Assembly: GCF_000336575.1 (NCBI RefSeq)
Contig: NZ_AOPO01000017.1
Span: 1-64,000, forward strand
Source: Vreelandella titanicae BH1
Lineage (GTDB): Bacteria; Pseudomonadota; Gammaproteobacteria; Pseudomonadales; Halomonadaceae
Reading direction: 5' to 3'
DNA: 64,000 nucleotides
This document shows, one piece after another, positions 26,511 to 34,803 of the stretch. Below the pieces are notes generated by a model. That model was not told the DNA's origin. It saw only the letters and a program-made list of their open reading frames with translations, and made no database searches. The position numbers and the translations under genes are program-made. Position 1 is the first letter of the stretch. The number at the start of each line of letters is the position of its first letter.

Positions 26511-28238
26511 CTAAAAAGGAAACACCAGCGGCGTAATCAGCAGTACCGCCGCTGAATAGGTCAGGCTGACCGGCAAGCCGATCTTTAGGAAGTCCGTGAT
26601 GCGGTAGCGCCCGGGTGAATAGACCATCAGGTGGGTTTGGTAGCCAAACGGGATCAAAAAGCAGGCGCTGGCGCCGTACGCTACAGCCATCACAAACGGC
26701 AGTGGGTCGGCGCCAAAGGCGTGGGCGGTGCTCCAGGCCACCGGAAAGGCTAGCGCGGCAGCGGCGTTGTTGGTCACGGTTTCTGTGAGTAGCAGCGTTA
26801 GTAGATAACAACCCAAAAATGCGGCATAGACACCGTAACCACTGAATAGACTTTGCATACCGGTTGCTAATAACTCGGCCGCGCCTGAGTTTTCCAGCGC
26901 TTGGGCGATAGCTAACGCCGAACCAATAATCAGCCATAGCTCAAACGGGAAACGGCGGCGCAGTTCTGCCAGGCTAATCACTTTCATAAGCAGCAGCCCA
27001 CCCAGCAGCATCAATAGCCCCTGGAACAGTGGCAGTAAATTGGCGGTGGCTAGGGTGATCACTGCCGCAAACCCGCCCACGGTGAACAGGCTTTCCCTTT
27101 TGCTCAATTGCGGCCGGGTGAAACTGCCGCTCAGTAAATGGAAGTTACGGTCTAGATTGCGGTGCTGGCGGAAATCGGCGCTCACCGCTAGCAGTAAGCA
27201 GTCACCTACACGTAAGGGAATTTTTCCCAGCTGGCCCTCTAAGCGCTTTTCTCCACGCCTTATACCAACCACACCAGCACTGAACATGCTGCGGAAATCT
27301 ACATCCTGCAGGGTTTTGCCTGACAGCTCGGATTCGTGGGAAATAACTACCTCGACTAGGTTGGTCGCCAGCAGGTTATCGGCTTGATGACCAAATAAAT
27401 GCAGCCCTGGGAAGCGCTGTAGGGCTTGCACTTTGCCTACCTCTCCCGTGAAAACCAGCGTGTCATAGGCTTGAAGTTGCTCATCCGGTGCCACGGGGCT
27501 TATCAGTCGTCCGTGTCGCTCTATTTCCAGTAAATAAAGCCCCTCTAAGCTGCGCAGGCCGTTCTCTTCGATGGTTTTCCCAATCATGGTTGAGTCTGGT
27601 TCTAGATCCGCCGCTAGAAAGTAGGAGAGCTTTTCGTTGGTGTCTTCCAATTGGTGGTGCGGTAAGGCGTTAGCGCGCCACATTAAAACGCATAGGGTAA
27701 TCAGCGCCACAGGAATACCCACCAAACTAAATTGGAACATGCCCAGCTCGCTGCCACTGGCACTCAAATTGAATGAGTTCACCACCAGGTTGGTGGATGT
27801 GCCCACTAGTGTAGTAATGCCGCCCAAGATTGAAGCGTAAGAGAGCGGGATTAATAGCCGGGATGGCGCAATACGCTGCTGGCGCGAAATAGCCCCGAGA
27901 AAGGCAGCTACCACGGCCGTGTTATTCAAAAAAGCGGAAAGCACCGCCGTGCTGCCCATTAGGCGTGCCGTAGCAAGCCGAGGGTGACCCTTTAGTAAGT
28001 GGCGCGATAGCCAGTCCAGCAGCGGCGAACGTTCAAGCGCCAGCGATACCAGCAGTAAGAGTAATAGTGTGGCGAGCGCCGGGTTGGTGTATTGGGTGAG
28101 CAGGGTAGCGGTGTCGACAAACCCGAGTAGCAAAAATATAGCGGCCAACGTAACAAAGGCAATGGCGGGCTTTACGCGTCCGCTAATTAACAACGCCAAT
28201 AAAATCGTAATGGAAAACAGAACGGCCCAGGGGGTCAT
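26511..28238 (-). CDS. SLC13-family permease with TrkA-C domains (putative sulfate transporter)
   Basis: A 575-residue inner-membrane transporter. Hydrophobic helices at about 1-190 and 375-575 flank a cytosolic segment (about 200-370) that contains two RCK_C/TrkA-C-like domains. The SLC13 motifs NNTAVVA and TLVGTSTNLVVNSF are in the N-terminal half and TETVTNNAAAALAFP in the C-terminal half. Family members with this architecture are often placed beside cysDN and proposed as Na+-coupled sulfate carriers. Divergent from the HTH gene and close to cysD-cysNC, which supports sulfate as substrate; this is inference from context. Other dicarboxylate-type substrates remain possible. Confidence 0.85.
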   Translation of the reverse strand: MTPWAVLFSITILLALLISGRVKPAIAFVTLAAIFLLLGFVDTATLLTQYTNPALATLLLLLLVSLALERSPLLDWLSRHLLKGHPRLATARLMGSTAVLSAFLNNTAVVAAFLGAISRQQRIAPSRLLIPLSYASILGGITTLVGTSTNLVVNSFNLSASGSELGMFQFSLVGIPVALITLCVLMWRANALPHHQLEDTNEKLSYFLAADLEPDSTMIGKTIEENGLRSLEGLYLLEIERHGRLISPVAPDEQLQAYDTLVFTGEVGKVQALQRFPGLHLFGHQADNLLATNLVEVVISHESELSGKTLQDVDFRSMFSAGVVGIRRGEKRLEGQLGKIPLRVGDCLLLAVSADFRQHRNLDRNFHLLSGSFTRPQLSKRESLFTVGGFAAVITLATANLLPLFQGLLMLLGGLLLMKVISLAELRRRFPFELWLIIGSALAIAQALENSGAAELLATGMQSLFSGYGVYAAFLGCYLLTLLLTETVTNNAAAALAFPVAWSTAHAFGADPLPFVMAVAYGASACFLIPFGYQTHLMVYSPGRYRITDFLKIGLPVSLTYSAAVLLITPLVFPF

Positions 28239-28379
28239 GGTGGGTCCTTAAAAAACGGTAACTTCATGGTTCGCTTGCTGGATTTTACGCAGGCTTTTAT
28301 GATGGAGTCTAATTAGTTGCAATTTTTGGTTGTAATTTTTTTTGGAATATCTACTAAATTCATGTGGTTATGAGAAGTA

Positions 28380-29165
28380 TTGAGCATTAAACATTTATCG
28401 CCTGAAAGGCTCAATGAGCGCCGCATGCAAGCCGTAAAGCTACGCTTGGATGGGGTAACGGTTGCGTTGGTAAGCCAGCAAACCGGGCTTTCTTCCCCGA
28501 CCGTTTCGGCGGCCTGGAAGGCGTTTCGTGAAGGTGGCTGGGCGGCAGTGCCGGTACGCCCCCGCGGTCGTTTAAAAGGGCAGGCCAATGTGCTTGATGC
28601 CGCTATTCAACAACGATTGTGGGAGGCGCTTTATGCCCCGCCCCCCGCTGAACAGCCAGGCTGGAGCAGTGCTGACCTTGTGGCTTTTTTGTGTGATAAG
28701 CATGGCGTTGAGTTGACCCAGCGCGGCATTGAACACTGGTGGGAAAGCCAAGGTTTGAAGCATGAGCCTTGGCCGTTAAGCGCATTGGCTAAGCAGCGCT
28801 CGCAGCGGGGCCGGTGGTATCGGCAGGCTGTTGCGCCGCGGTTTGACAGGTTAGAAGAGGCCAGCCAGCGTTGGCAGGGCGGTGTGCGCCGGGTAGCGCA
28901 TCCACAGCGTCCGGTTTATCAGCTCTATTTTCACGGCCCCCGTGGCCGGTTGTGGATGCGCTGTTTTAAGCGCCCGCCCGTGGCAGATGATTATCTGGCC
29001 GCGATGCAGGCGCTCATTGGCAAGAGTGAAGAAAACAAGAGGCCAGTCGCCTTGGTATTTCATGGCGCTTGGTTGTCAGCCAGCCCGGAAATAACGGCTT
29101 GGTTGGCGCAACATACGATGTTTTGGTTAGTGCCGGTACCTGCCGATATGGGCTTGGCTTCTTAG
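28380..29165 (+). CDS. Domesticated IS630-type transposase-like HTH protein
   Basis: 261 residues from a TTG start (an ATG at 28425 is the alternative). Residues about 8-60 are a homeodomain-like HTH (LRLDGVTVALVSQQTGLSSP) and residues about 80-130 a second winged HTH, the N-terminal layout of IS630/Tc1 transposases. The C-terminal part (from VYQLYFHGPRG) follows the DDE fold, but the second catalytic Asp position reads LVFHG where LVLDN is usual, and the protein stops near where the Glu would be. There are no terminal inverted repeats that I can see. It is 38 bp before cysD on the same strand, so it may be a DNA-binding regulator of sulfate activation. Confidence 0.65.
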   Translation: MSIKHLSPERLNERRMQAVKLRLDGVTVALVSQQTGLSSPTVSAAWKAFREGGWAAVPVRPRGRLKGQANVLDAAIQQRLWEALYAPPPAEQPGWSSADLVAFLCDKHGVELTQRGIEHWWESQGLKHEPWPLSALAKQRSQRGRWYRQAVAPRFDRLEEASQRWQGGVRRVAHPQRPVYQLYFHGPRGRLWMRCFKRPPVADDYLAAMQALIGKSEENKRPVALVFHGAWLSASPEITAWLAQHTMFWLVPVPADMGLAS

Positions 29166-29203
29166 CACTTGAGAGCAAATTTTTTCACCTTACGTTGGGA
29201 TAG

Positions 29204-30109
29204 ATGATGACATCACTCACCCATTTACAGCGACTGGAAGCGGAAAGCATTCAGATCATGCGCGAAGTGGTTGCCGAGACTGAAAACCCGGTAATGCTTT
29301 ATTCGGTCGGTAAAGACTCGGCGGTCATGCTGCACCTGGCCCGCAAAGCCTTTGCACCTTCGCCGCCGCCGTTCCCGCTGCTGCACGTTGATACCCGTTG
29401 GAAGTTCCGGGCTATGTATGAATTCCGCGACAATATGGCGGAAGAGATTGGTATGGATCTGCTGGTGCATATCAATCCGGAAGGTGTCGAGAAGGACATC
29501 AATCCGTTTACCCACGGCTCGGCGATTCATACCGACATAATGAAGACCGAAGGCTTGAAGCAGGCGCTGGATAAGTATGGCTTTGATGCGGCTTTCGGCG
29601 GCGCCCGGCGCGATGAGGAAAAGTCTCGCGCCAAGGAACGTATTTTTTCGTTCCGTACCGCACAGCACCGCTGGGATCCTAAAAATCAGCGTCCGGAGTT
29701 ATGGAAGCTCTATAACACCCGTAAGAATGGCAAAGAGTCGATTCGCGTATTTCCGATCTCCAACTGGACCGAGTTGGATATCTGGCAGTACATCTATCTG
29801 CAGAATATCCCCATTGTACCGCTCTACTATGCCGCTGAACGGCCGGTGGTGGAGCGCGATGGCGCGCTGATTATGGTCGATGATGAACGCATGCCGTTAG
29901 AGCCGGGTGAAGTGCCCATGATGCGTAAAGTACGTTTTCGCACGTTGGGGTGTTACCCGCTAACCGGTGCGGTTGAATCAGAAGCGGATACCCTGCCTGC
30001 CATTATTCAAGAAATGTTGTTGACCAAAACATCCGAGCGTCAGGGCCGGGTGATTGATAGCGATAGCGCGGCATCCATGGAGAAGAAGAAGCAAGAGGGG
30101 TATTTTTAA
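29204..30109 (+). CDS. cysD: Sulfate adenylyltransferase subunit 2
   Basis: ATP sulfurylase catalytic subunit: makes APS from sulfate and ATP with CysN. 301 residues, normal length. The PP-loop YSVGKDSAVMLHL is near residue 33; the block FDAAFGGARRDEEKSRAKER and the C-terminal TERQGR-type motif (SERQGRVIDSD) are typical. The stop overlaps the cysNC start by one base (TAATG). The upstream neighbour is the HTH gene. Confidence 0.97.
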   Translation: MMTSLTHLQRLEAESIQIMREVVAETENPVMLYSVGKDSAVMLHLARKAFAPSPPPFPLLHVDTRWKFRAMYEFRDNMAEEIGMDLLVHINPEGVEKDINPFTHGSAIHTDIMKTEGLKQALDKYGFDAAFGGARRDEEKSRAKERIFSFRTAQHRWDPKNQRPELWKLYNTRKNGKESIRVFPISNWTELDIWQYIYLQNIPIVPLYYAAERPVVERDGALIMVDDERMPLEPGEVPMMRKVRFRTLGCYPLTGAVESEADTLPAIIQEMLLTKTSERQGRVIDSDSAASMEKKKQEGYF

Positions 30110-32013
30110 TGTCTCACTCATCTGACCTGATTGCTGGCGATATCGAAGGCTACCTGAAAGCCCATGAGCATAAAGGCTTGCTGCGCTTCATTACTTGCGG
30201 CAGCGTGGACGACGGCAAAAGTACCCTGATTGGCCGACTGTTGTTTGAGTCCAAGTTGCTGTTTGAAGATCAACTGGCGGCCATTGAAGCGGACTCGAAA
30301 AAATACGGCACCCAGGGTGGCGAGATGGATTTTGCGCTGCTGGTGGATGGCCTGGCCGCAGAGCGTGAACAGGGCATTACCATTGATGTGGCTTACCGTT
30401 TCTTCTCGACCGAAAAGCGCAAGTTCATCGTAGCGGATACCCCAGGCCACGAGCAGTACACCCGCAACATGGTTACCGGGGCTTCTACTGCCGACGCGGC
30501 TATTTTGATGGTCGACGCACGCCATGGGATTTTGACGCAAACCCGCCGCCATAGCTTTTTGATGTCGTTAATGGGCATGCGCCACGTGGTGGTGGCCATT
30601 AACAAGATGGATTTGGTCGACTACTCCAAAGCGCGTTTTGATCAGATCGTCGAAGAATACCGTGCTTTCGCCAAACAGCTGGGGTTGGAGAACATCACCT
30701 TCATTCCTATGTCGGCGCTGAAGGGCGACAACGTCATAGAACACAGCGCTAAAATGCCTTGGTACCACGGTACGACGCTGCTGGGTTACCTGGAAACGGT
30801 CGAGCTGGATGCGGAGCACCTTCAGCGCTCTCCTTTCCGCATGCCCGTGCAGTGGGTCAATCGGCCCAACCTGGATTTCCGCGGTTTTACCGGCATGGTG
30901 GCCAGCGGTGTGGTGCACCCGGGTGATCAAATCCGCGTTCAGCCTTCTGGCAATACCAGCACTGTTTCACGGATTTATACCCTGGATGGTGACCTGGATG
31001 AGGCCGTGGCCGGGCAGTCCATCACACTGTTGCTGGAAGATGAGATTGATATTTCCCGTGGCGATGTGATTTCCGGCGTAGACCAGCCAGCCCACACCGC
31101 CGACCAGTTTGAAACCACCCTGGTGTGGATGCACGAAGCGCCGCTGTTGCCGGGTCGCCCATACTTGATGAAGCTGGGCACCCAAACGGTTTCGGCGACC
31201 GTGACGGATATCAAGTATCAGGTTAACGTGAATACCCTGGAACACACAGCGAGCAAGCAGCTTGATCTGAACGGTATTGGTATTTGTACCCTAAGCCTTA
31301 ACCGTGCCGTTGCCTTCGATGCCTATAAAGACAACCACGATACTGGCGGCTTTATCCTCATCGACCGTATGAGCAACAATACGGTTGGCGCAGGCATGCT
31401 GCACTTCGCCTTGCGGCGTAGCCAGAATATACACATGCAGCATGTAGATATTGATAAGCAGGCGCGTGCGTTAGCAAAAGCCCAGAAGCCCGCCGTGCTG
31501 TGGTTCACCGGGCTTTCCGGGGCGGGTAAATCGACCATTGCTAACCTGGTCGAGAAAAAACTCTTTGCCCACGGCCAGCATACTTATCTGCTGGATGGCG
31601 ATAACGTGCGCCACGGCTTGAATCGTGATTTAGGCTTTACCGATGCTGACCGCGTTGAAAATGTTCGCAGGGTAGCGGAAACCGCCAAGCTAATGGTGGA
31701 TGCCGGGCTGATTGTGATGTCGGCATTTATCTCGCCATTCCGCAGCGAGCGCCAATTGGCGCGGGATCTGTTGGAAACGGGCGAGTTCATCGAGATTTTT
31801 GTCGATGCTCCGCTGGATGTTGTTGAGGCGCGTGATCCGAAAGGCCTCTACAAAAAAGCCCGCCGTGGAGAGCTGAAAAACTTCACAGGCATTGATTCCG
31901 CTTACGAAGCGCCTGAGGCGCCGGATGTTCATCTGAAAACATCCGAAATGGACGCGGAAGCAGCAGCGGACGCCGTGATCGCTGCATTGCGTGAACGTGG
32001 AATGATCAGCTGA
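30109..32013 (+). CDS. cysNC: Bifunctional sulfate adenylyltransferase subunit 1 / APS kinase
   Basis: A 634-residue CysN-CysC fusion. Residues 1 to about 440 are the GTPase subunit (G1 CGSVDDGKSTL near 31, DTPGHEQYTRNM, NKMDLVDY). Residues about 460-634 are APS kinase (P-loop FTGLSGAGKST near 464, then LDGDNVRHGLN, SAFISPFRSER). Together with CysD it converts sulfate to PAPS, the donor for the four sulfotransferase domains. Reductive-branch genes (cysH, cysI/J) are absent here, which favours a role in sulfation, though assimilation use is not excluded. Confidence 0.97.
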   Translation: MSHSSDLIAGDIEGYLKAHEHKGLLRFITCGSVDDGKSTLIGRLLFESKLLFEDQLAAIEADSKKYGTQGGEMDFALLVDGLAAEREQGITIDVAYRFFSTEKRKFIVADTPGHEQYTRNMVTGASTADAAILMVDARHGILTQTRRHSFLMSLMGMRHVVVAINKMDLVDYSKARFDQIVEEYRAFAKQLGLENITFIPMSALKGDNVIEHSAKMPWYHGTTLLGYLETVELDAEHLQRSPFRMPVQWVNRPNLDFRGFTGMVASGVVHPGDQIRVQPSGNTSTVSRIYTLDGDLDEAVAGQSITLLLEDEIDISRGDVISGVDQPAHTADQFETTLVWMHEAPLLPGRPYLMKLGTQTVSATVTDIKYQVNVNTLEHTASKQLDLNGIGICTLSLNRAVAFDAYKDNHDTGGFILIDRMSNNTVGAGMLHFALRRSQNIHMQHVDIDKQARALAKAQKPAVLWFTGLSGAGKSTIANLVEKKLFAHGQHTYLLDGDNVRHGLNRDLGFTDADRVENVRRVAETAKLMVDAGLIVMSAFISPFRSERQLARDLLETGEFIEIFVDAPLDVVEARDPKGLYKKARRGELKNFTGIDSAYEAPEAPDVHLKTSEMDAEAAADAVIAALRERGMIS

Positions 32014-32025
32014 TTTGAATGCGCT

Positions 32026-32072
32026 AGCTGCCAAGTAGCGGCCAATCCTGGCCACTACTTGGCAGCTTTTTT
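32026..32072 (+). terminator. Rho-independent terminator after cysNC
   Basis: The arms AGCTGCCAAGTAGCGGCCA and TGGCCACTACTTGGCAGCT pair over 19 bp with one mismatch around a very short loop and are followed by TTTTTT. It ends the cysD-cysNC operon before cysQ. Confidence 0.93.
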
Positions 32073-32138
32073 ATGCAAGGGCTGGGTCGTAAGGACTGAG
32101 CCTTATGGCAGGGTTCTGCCTGATGGAGGGATTAGAAT

Positions 32139-32912
32139 ATGGCGCTTATTGATCAAGCACTGCTGGATGCCGTTGAAGGCATAGCTCGCGAAGCTGGCGA
32201 CGCCATCATGAGCGTTTACGCCCGCGAGTTCAGTGTGGAAGAGAAGGAAGATAAAAGCCCGTTAACCGAGGCAGATAAAGCGGCGCACAACGTTATTGTG
32301 CGCAGTTTGCAGGCGCTGCCGGTGCAGATCCCGATCCTCTCTGAAGAGGACATAGAGGGTTTTTCCGGTGCTGATGCTGAGGGCCGCTACTGGCTAGTCG
32401 ACCCGCTGGATGGCACCAAAGAGTTCATCAAGCGTAACGGTGAGTTCACCGTCAATATTGCCCTGATTGAAAACGGTAAGCCGGTGCTCGGCGTGGTGAC
32501 TGCGCCAGCGCTGGAGGTGGGCTATGTGGCCGCGCGGGGGCTGGGCGCGTTTAAGGTTGAAGCCGATGGTAGTCGTAAGGCCATTTCCGTGGCAGGCAAG
32601 CCTAAAGAGGGCGTAACGTGGCGCGTGGTGGGTAGCCGTTCGCACCCCAGCCCTGATTTGGCCGCTTGGTTGGAACAGTTGGGTGAGCACACCATGCTGC
32701 CCATGGGTAGTTCGTTAAAGTTGTGCATCATTGCCGAAGGTTTCGCCGATGCCTACCCACGTTTGGGCCCCACCTGTTTGTGGGATACCGGCGCCGCTCA
32801 TGCGGTTGTGCTCGAAGCTGGCGGCCGGGTAGAAACCCTGGAAGGCACCGCGCTTAGCTACGCCAACCCCAGCGAAAAGCTCAACCCCTATTTTGTGGTG
32901 TGGGGGCATTAA
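32139..32912 (+). CDS. cysQ: 3'(2'),5'-bisphosphate nucleotidase
   Basis: Dephosphorylates PAP, the by-product of every PAPS-dependent sulfotransferase, to AMP. 257 residues, an inositol-phosphatase-fold enzyme. Metal-binding motifs: SEED near residue 69, WLVDPLDGTKEFI near 87, and WDTGAAHAVV near 213. GGAGGG lies 10 bases upstream of the ATG. Its place next to cysD-cysNC completes a sulfation cofactor cycle. Confidence 0.95.
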   Translation: MALIDQALLDAVEGIAREAGDAIMSVYAREFSVEEKEDKSPLTEADKAAHNVIVRSLQALPVQIPILSEEDIEGFSGADAEGRYWLVDPLDGTKEFIKRNGEFTVNIALIENGKPVLGVVTAPALEVGYVAARGLGAFKVEADGSRKAISVAGKPKEGVTWRVVGSRSHPSPDLAAWLEQLGEHTMLPMGSSLKLCIIAEGFADAYPRLGPTCLWDTGAAHAVVLEAGGRVETLEGTALSYANPSEKLNPYFVVWGH

Positions 32913-32966
32913 GCCAAGGCGCCACCGGTATTTGTTTTGCCAACCTTCTCGGTATCGGTGGTTTTC

Positions 32967-33330
32967 ATAGCGCGTGGTAAGCGAAGCGCACCCGCGGAAG
33001 CAGCGCGAAGCGGTGCCGGGGTCGGTCCGTGCAGGCGATGATGGTTCGGTGCCATTGGGCGTCGTTCCGCCGCCACCCGCGGGTGCCTCGAAACGCTCGC
33101 GGAGCTCGCTTTCTCGTTACCACGCGCTACGGTATGTGCACTAACTTGGTATCGGTGGTTTTCGTAGCGCGTGGTAAGCGAAGCGCACCCGCGGAAGCAG
33201 CGCGAAGCGGTGCCGGGGTCGGTCCGTGTAGGCGATGATGGTTCGGTTCCACGGAGCGTCGTTCCGACGCCTTTCGCAGGCGCCTCATTATGTTCGTTTC
33301 TATCACAAACTCGTTGCCACGCTATACGAG
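32967..33330. repeat. Tandem pair of BIME repeats
   Basis: Unit 1 runs 32967-33131 and unit 2 runs 33164-33330. Both are preceded by the same GGTATCGGTGGTTTTC linker, so the repeat period is about 197 bp. Unit 1 opens ATAGCGCGTGGTAA and closes TTACCACGCGCTAC; unit 2 is more diverged at its end. The 511-bp gap between cysQ and glmM holds only these and a heptamer array. Confidence 0.85.
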
Positions 33331-33343
33331 ACCTATAATCCTG

Positions 33344-33406
33344 TATTCACGATTCACGATTCACGATTCACGATTCACGATTCACGATTCACGATTCACG
33401 ATTCAC
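33344..33406. repeat. Heptamer array upstream of glmM (9 units)
   Basis: TATTCAC followed by eight perfect GATTCAC units. It ends 18 bp before the glmM ATG and directly follows a BIME copy, the same order (REP then GATTCAC array then gene) as at 4-261. Confidence 0.95.
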
Positions 33407-33424
33407 TTTTAAGGTTACTAAATA

Positions 33425-34762
33425 ATGCGTAAATATTTCGGTACTGACGGTGTGCGCGGTCGCGTGGGGGAGTTTCCCATGACGCCTGATTTTGCTATGA
33501 AGTTGGGTTGGGCCGCAGGGCAGGTGTTGGGTGCTGAAGGTGTTAGAGAAGTGTTAATTGGTAAAGATACCCGTGCCAGTGGGTATATGTTGGAATCCGC
33601 GTTAGAGGCGGGCTTTTCCGCGGCGGGTGTTAATGTTGCCCTGGTGGGGCCGTTGCCGACCCCCGGCGTTGCCTATTTAACTTCTACCTTCCGTGCGGAT
33701 GCGGGGGTAGTGATTAGCGCGTCGCATAATCCTTTTGATGATAATGGTATTAAGATTTTCGGGCAGGGCGGTCAGAAGCTTAATGATATCCAAGAGCAGG
33801 AAATAGAGCGCTGGTTACAAGTAGCCATTGACGGCGGCATGACCTGCGTTAGCTCCGAGAAACTAGGTAAGGCGCGCCGTATTGATGATGCCGCTGGCCG
33901 TTATACCGAATACTGCAAGGCTAACCTGCCAGGGCACTTGAGTTTGAATGGCCTGAAAATTGTTGTGGATAGTGCCAATGGCGCGGGTTACCGAGTGGGC
34001 CCGGCGGTTTTCCGTGAGTTAGGCGCCGAGTTAATTAGTATTCACGACAAGCCCAATGGTCTCAACATTAACGAAAACTGCGGCGCTACCTCTATGCAAA
34101 GCCTGTGCGATGCAGTGCTCGCCCATCAGGCGGATATGGGTATCGCTTTGGATGGCGATGCTGACCGCCTGATGATGGTGGATCATACGGGGGCCGTGGT
34201 AGACGGCGATGAGCTTTTATACTTGCTTGCGAAAGATGCGAAGCGCGCGGGCTACACCGGCGGTGTAGTGGGTACCCAAATGAGTAATTTGGGGCTTGAG
34301 CAGGCGCTTAATGGATTGAATATTCCTTTTAAGCGCGCCAAAGTAGGCGACCGCTATGTGCTGGAACAGTTAAACGCCATGGGCTGGCGGTTAGGTGGGG
34401 AAGGCTCTGGTCACTTGCTAAGCCTGGATCATGCATCCACTGGCGATGCGATCATCGCCTCACTGCGCGTGCTGGCTAGTTTGTTAGAGCAACAGGCAAC
34501 GCTGTATGACGCCAAACAGGGTATGCACAAACTCCCGCAAACCTTAATTAATGTGCGTTATACCGCCCAAGCAGGGCATGATCCTCTTGATACCCCAGCG
34601 GTACTGCAAGCCGTCGCACTGGTAGAACGGCAGCTTGGCCAAGCGGGCCGCGTGCTGCTGCGTAAATCTGGTACCGAACCATTGATTCGCGTGATGGTCG
34701 AGGCTGTAGATGCTGATCGGGCGCAAGGCAGTGCCCAGCAAATTGCTGATGCGTTTTCTTAG
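33425..34762 (+). CDS. glmM: Phosphoglucosamine mutase
   Basis: Converts glucosamine-6-phosphate to glucosamine-1-phosphate, the step after GlmS. 445 residues, normal length. It starts MRKYFGTDGVRG; the phosphoserine loop is ISASHNPFDDNGIK near 98, metal binding DGDADRL near 240, the sugar loop GEGSGH near 325 and the phosphate loop RKSGTEPLIRVM near the end. AAGG lies about 10 bases upstream. In many gammaproteobacteria glmM sits with folP, so this may be a second, polysaccharide-dedicated copy. Confidence 0.95.
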   Translation: MRKYFGTDGVRGRVGEFPMTPDFAMKLGWAAGQVLGAEGVREVLIGKDTRASGYMLESALEAGFSAAGVNVALVGPLPTPGVAYLTSTFRADAGVVISASHNPFDDNGIKIFGQGGQKLNDIQEQEIERWLQVAIDGGMTCVSSEKLGKARRIDDAAGRYTEYCKANLPGHLSLNGLKIVVDSANGAGYRVGPAVFRELGAELISIHDKPNGLNINENCGATSMQSLCDAVLAHQADMGIALDGDADRLMMVDHTGAVVDGDELLYLLAKDAKRAGYTGGVVGTQMSNLGLEQALNGLNIPFKRAKVGDRYVLEQLNAMGWRLGGEGSGHLLSLDHASTGDAIIASLRVLASLLEQQATLYDAKQGMHKLPQTLINVRYTAQAGHDPLDTPAVLQAVALVERQLGQAGRVLLRKSGTEPLIRVMVEAVDADRAQGSAQQIADAFS

Positions 34763-34803
34763 GCGAACAAGATAGGTTCTCCTGTTACACGAGGTAATGA
34801 CTT

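Noticed and set aside
29225..29668. Antisense open frame over cysD
   Set aside because: A complementary-strand shadow of a highly conserved gene with no independent support; similar shadows over the PKS and cysNC were dropped for the same reason.
32922..32965. Terminator after cysQ (CCACCGGTA ... TATCGGTGG TTTT)
   Set aside because: The loop is over 20 nt and the right arm belongs to the linker repeated before the next BIME copy, so the pairing may be incidental.
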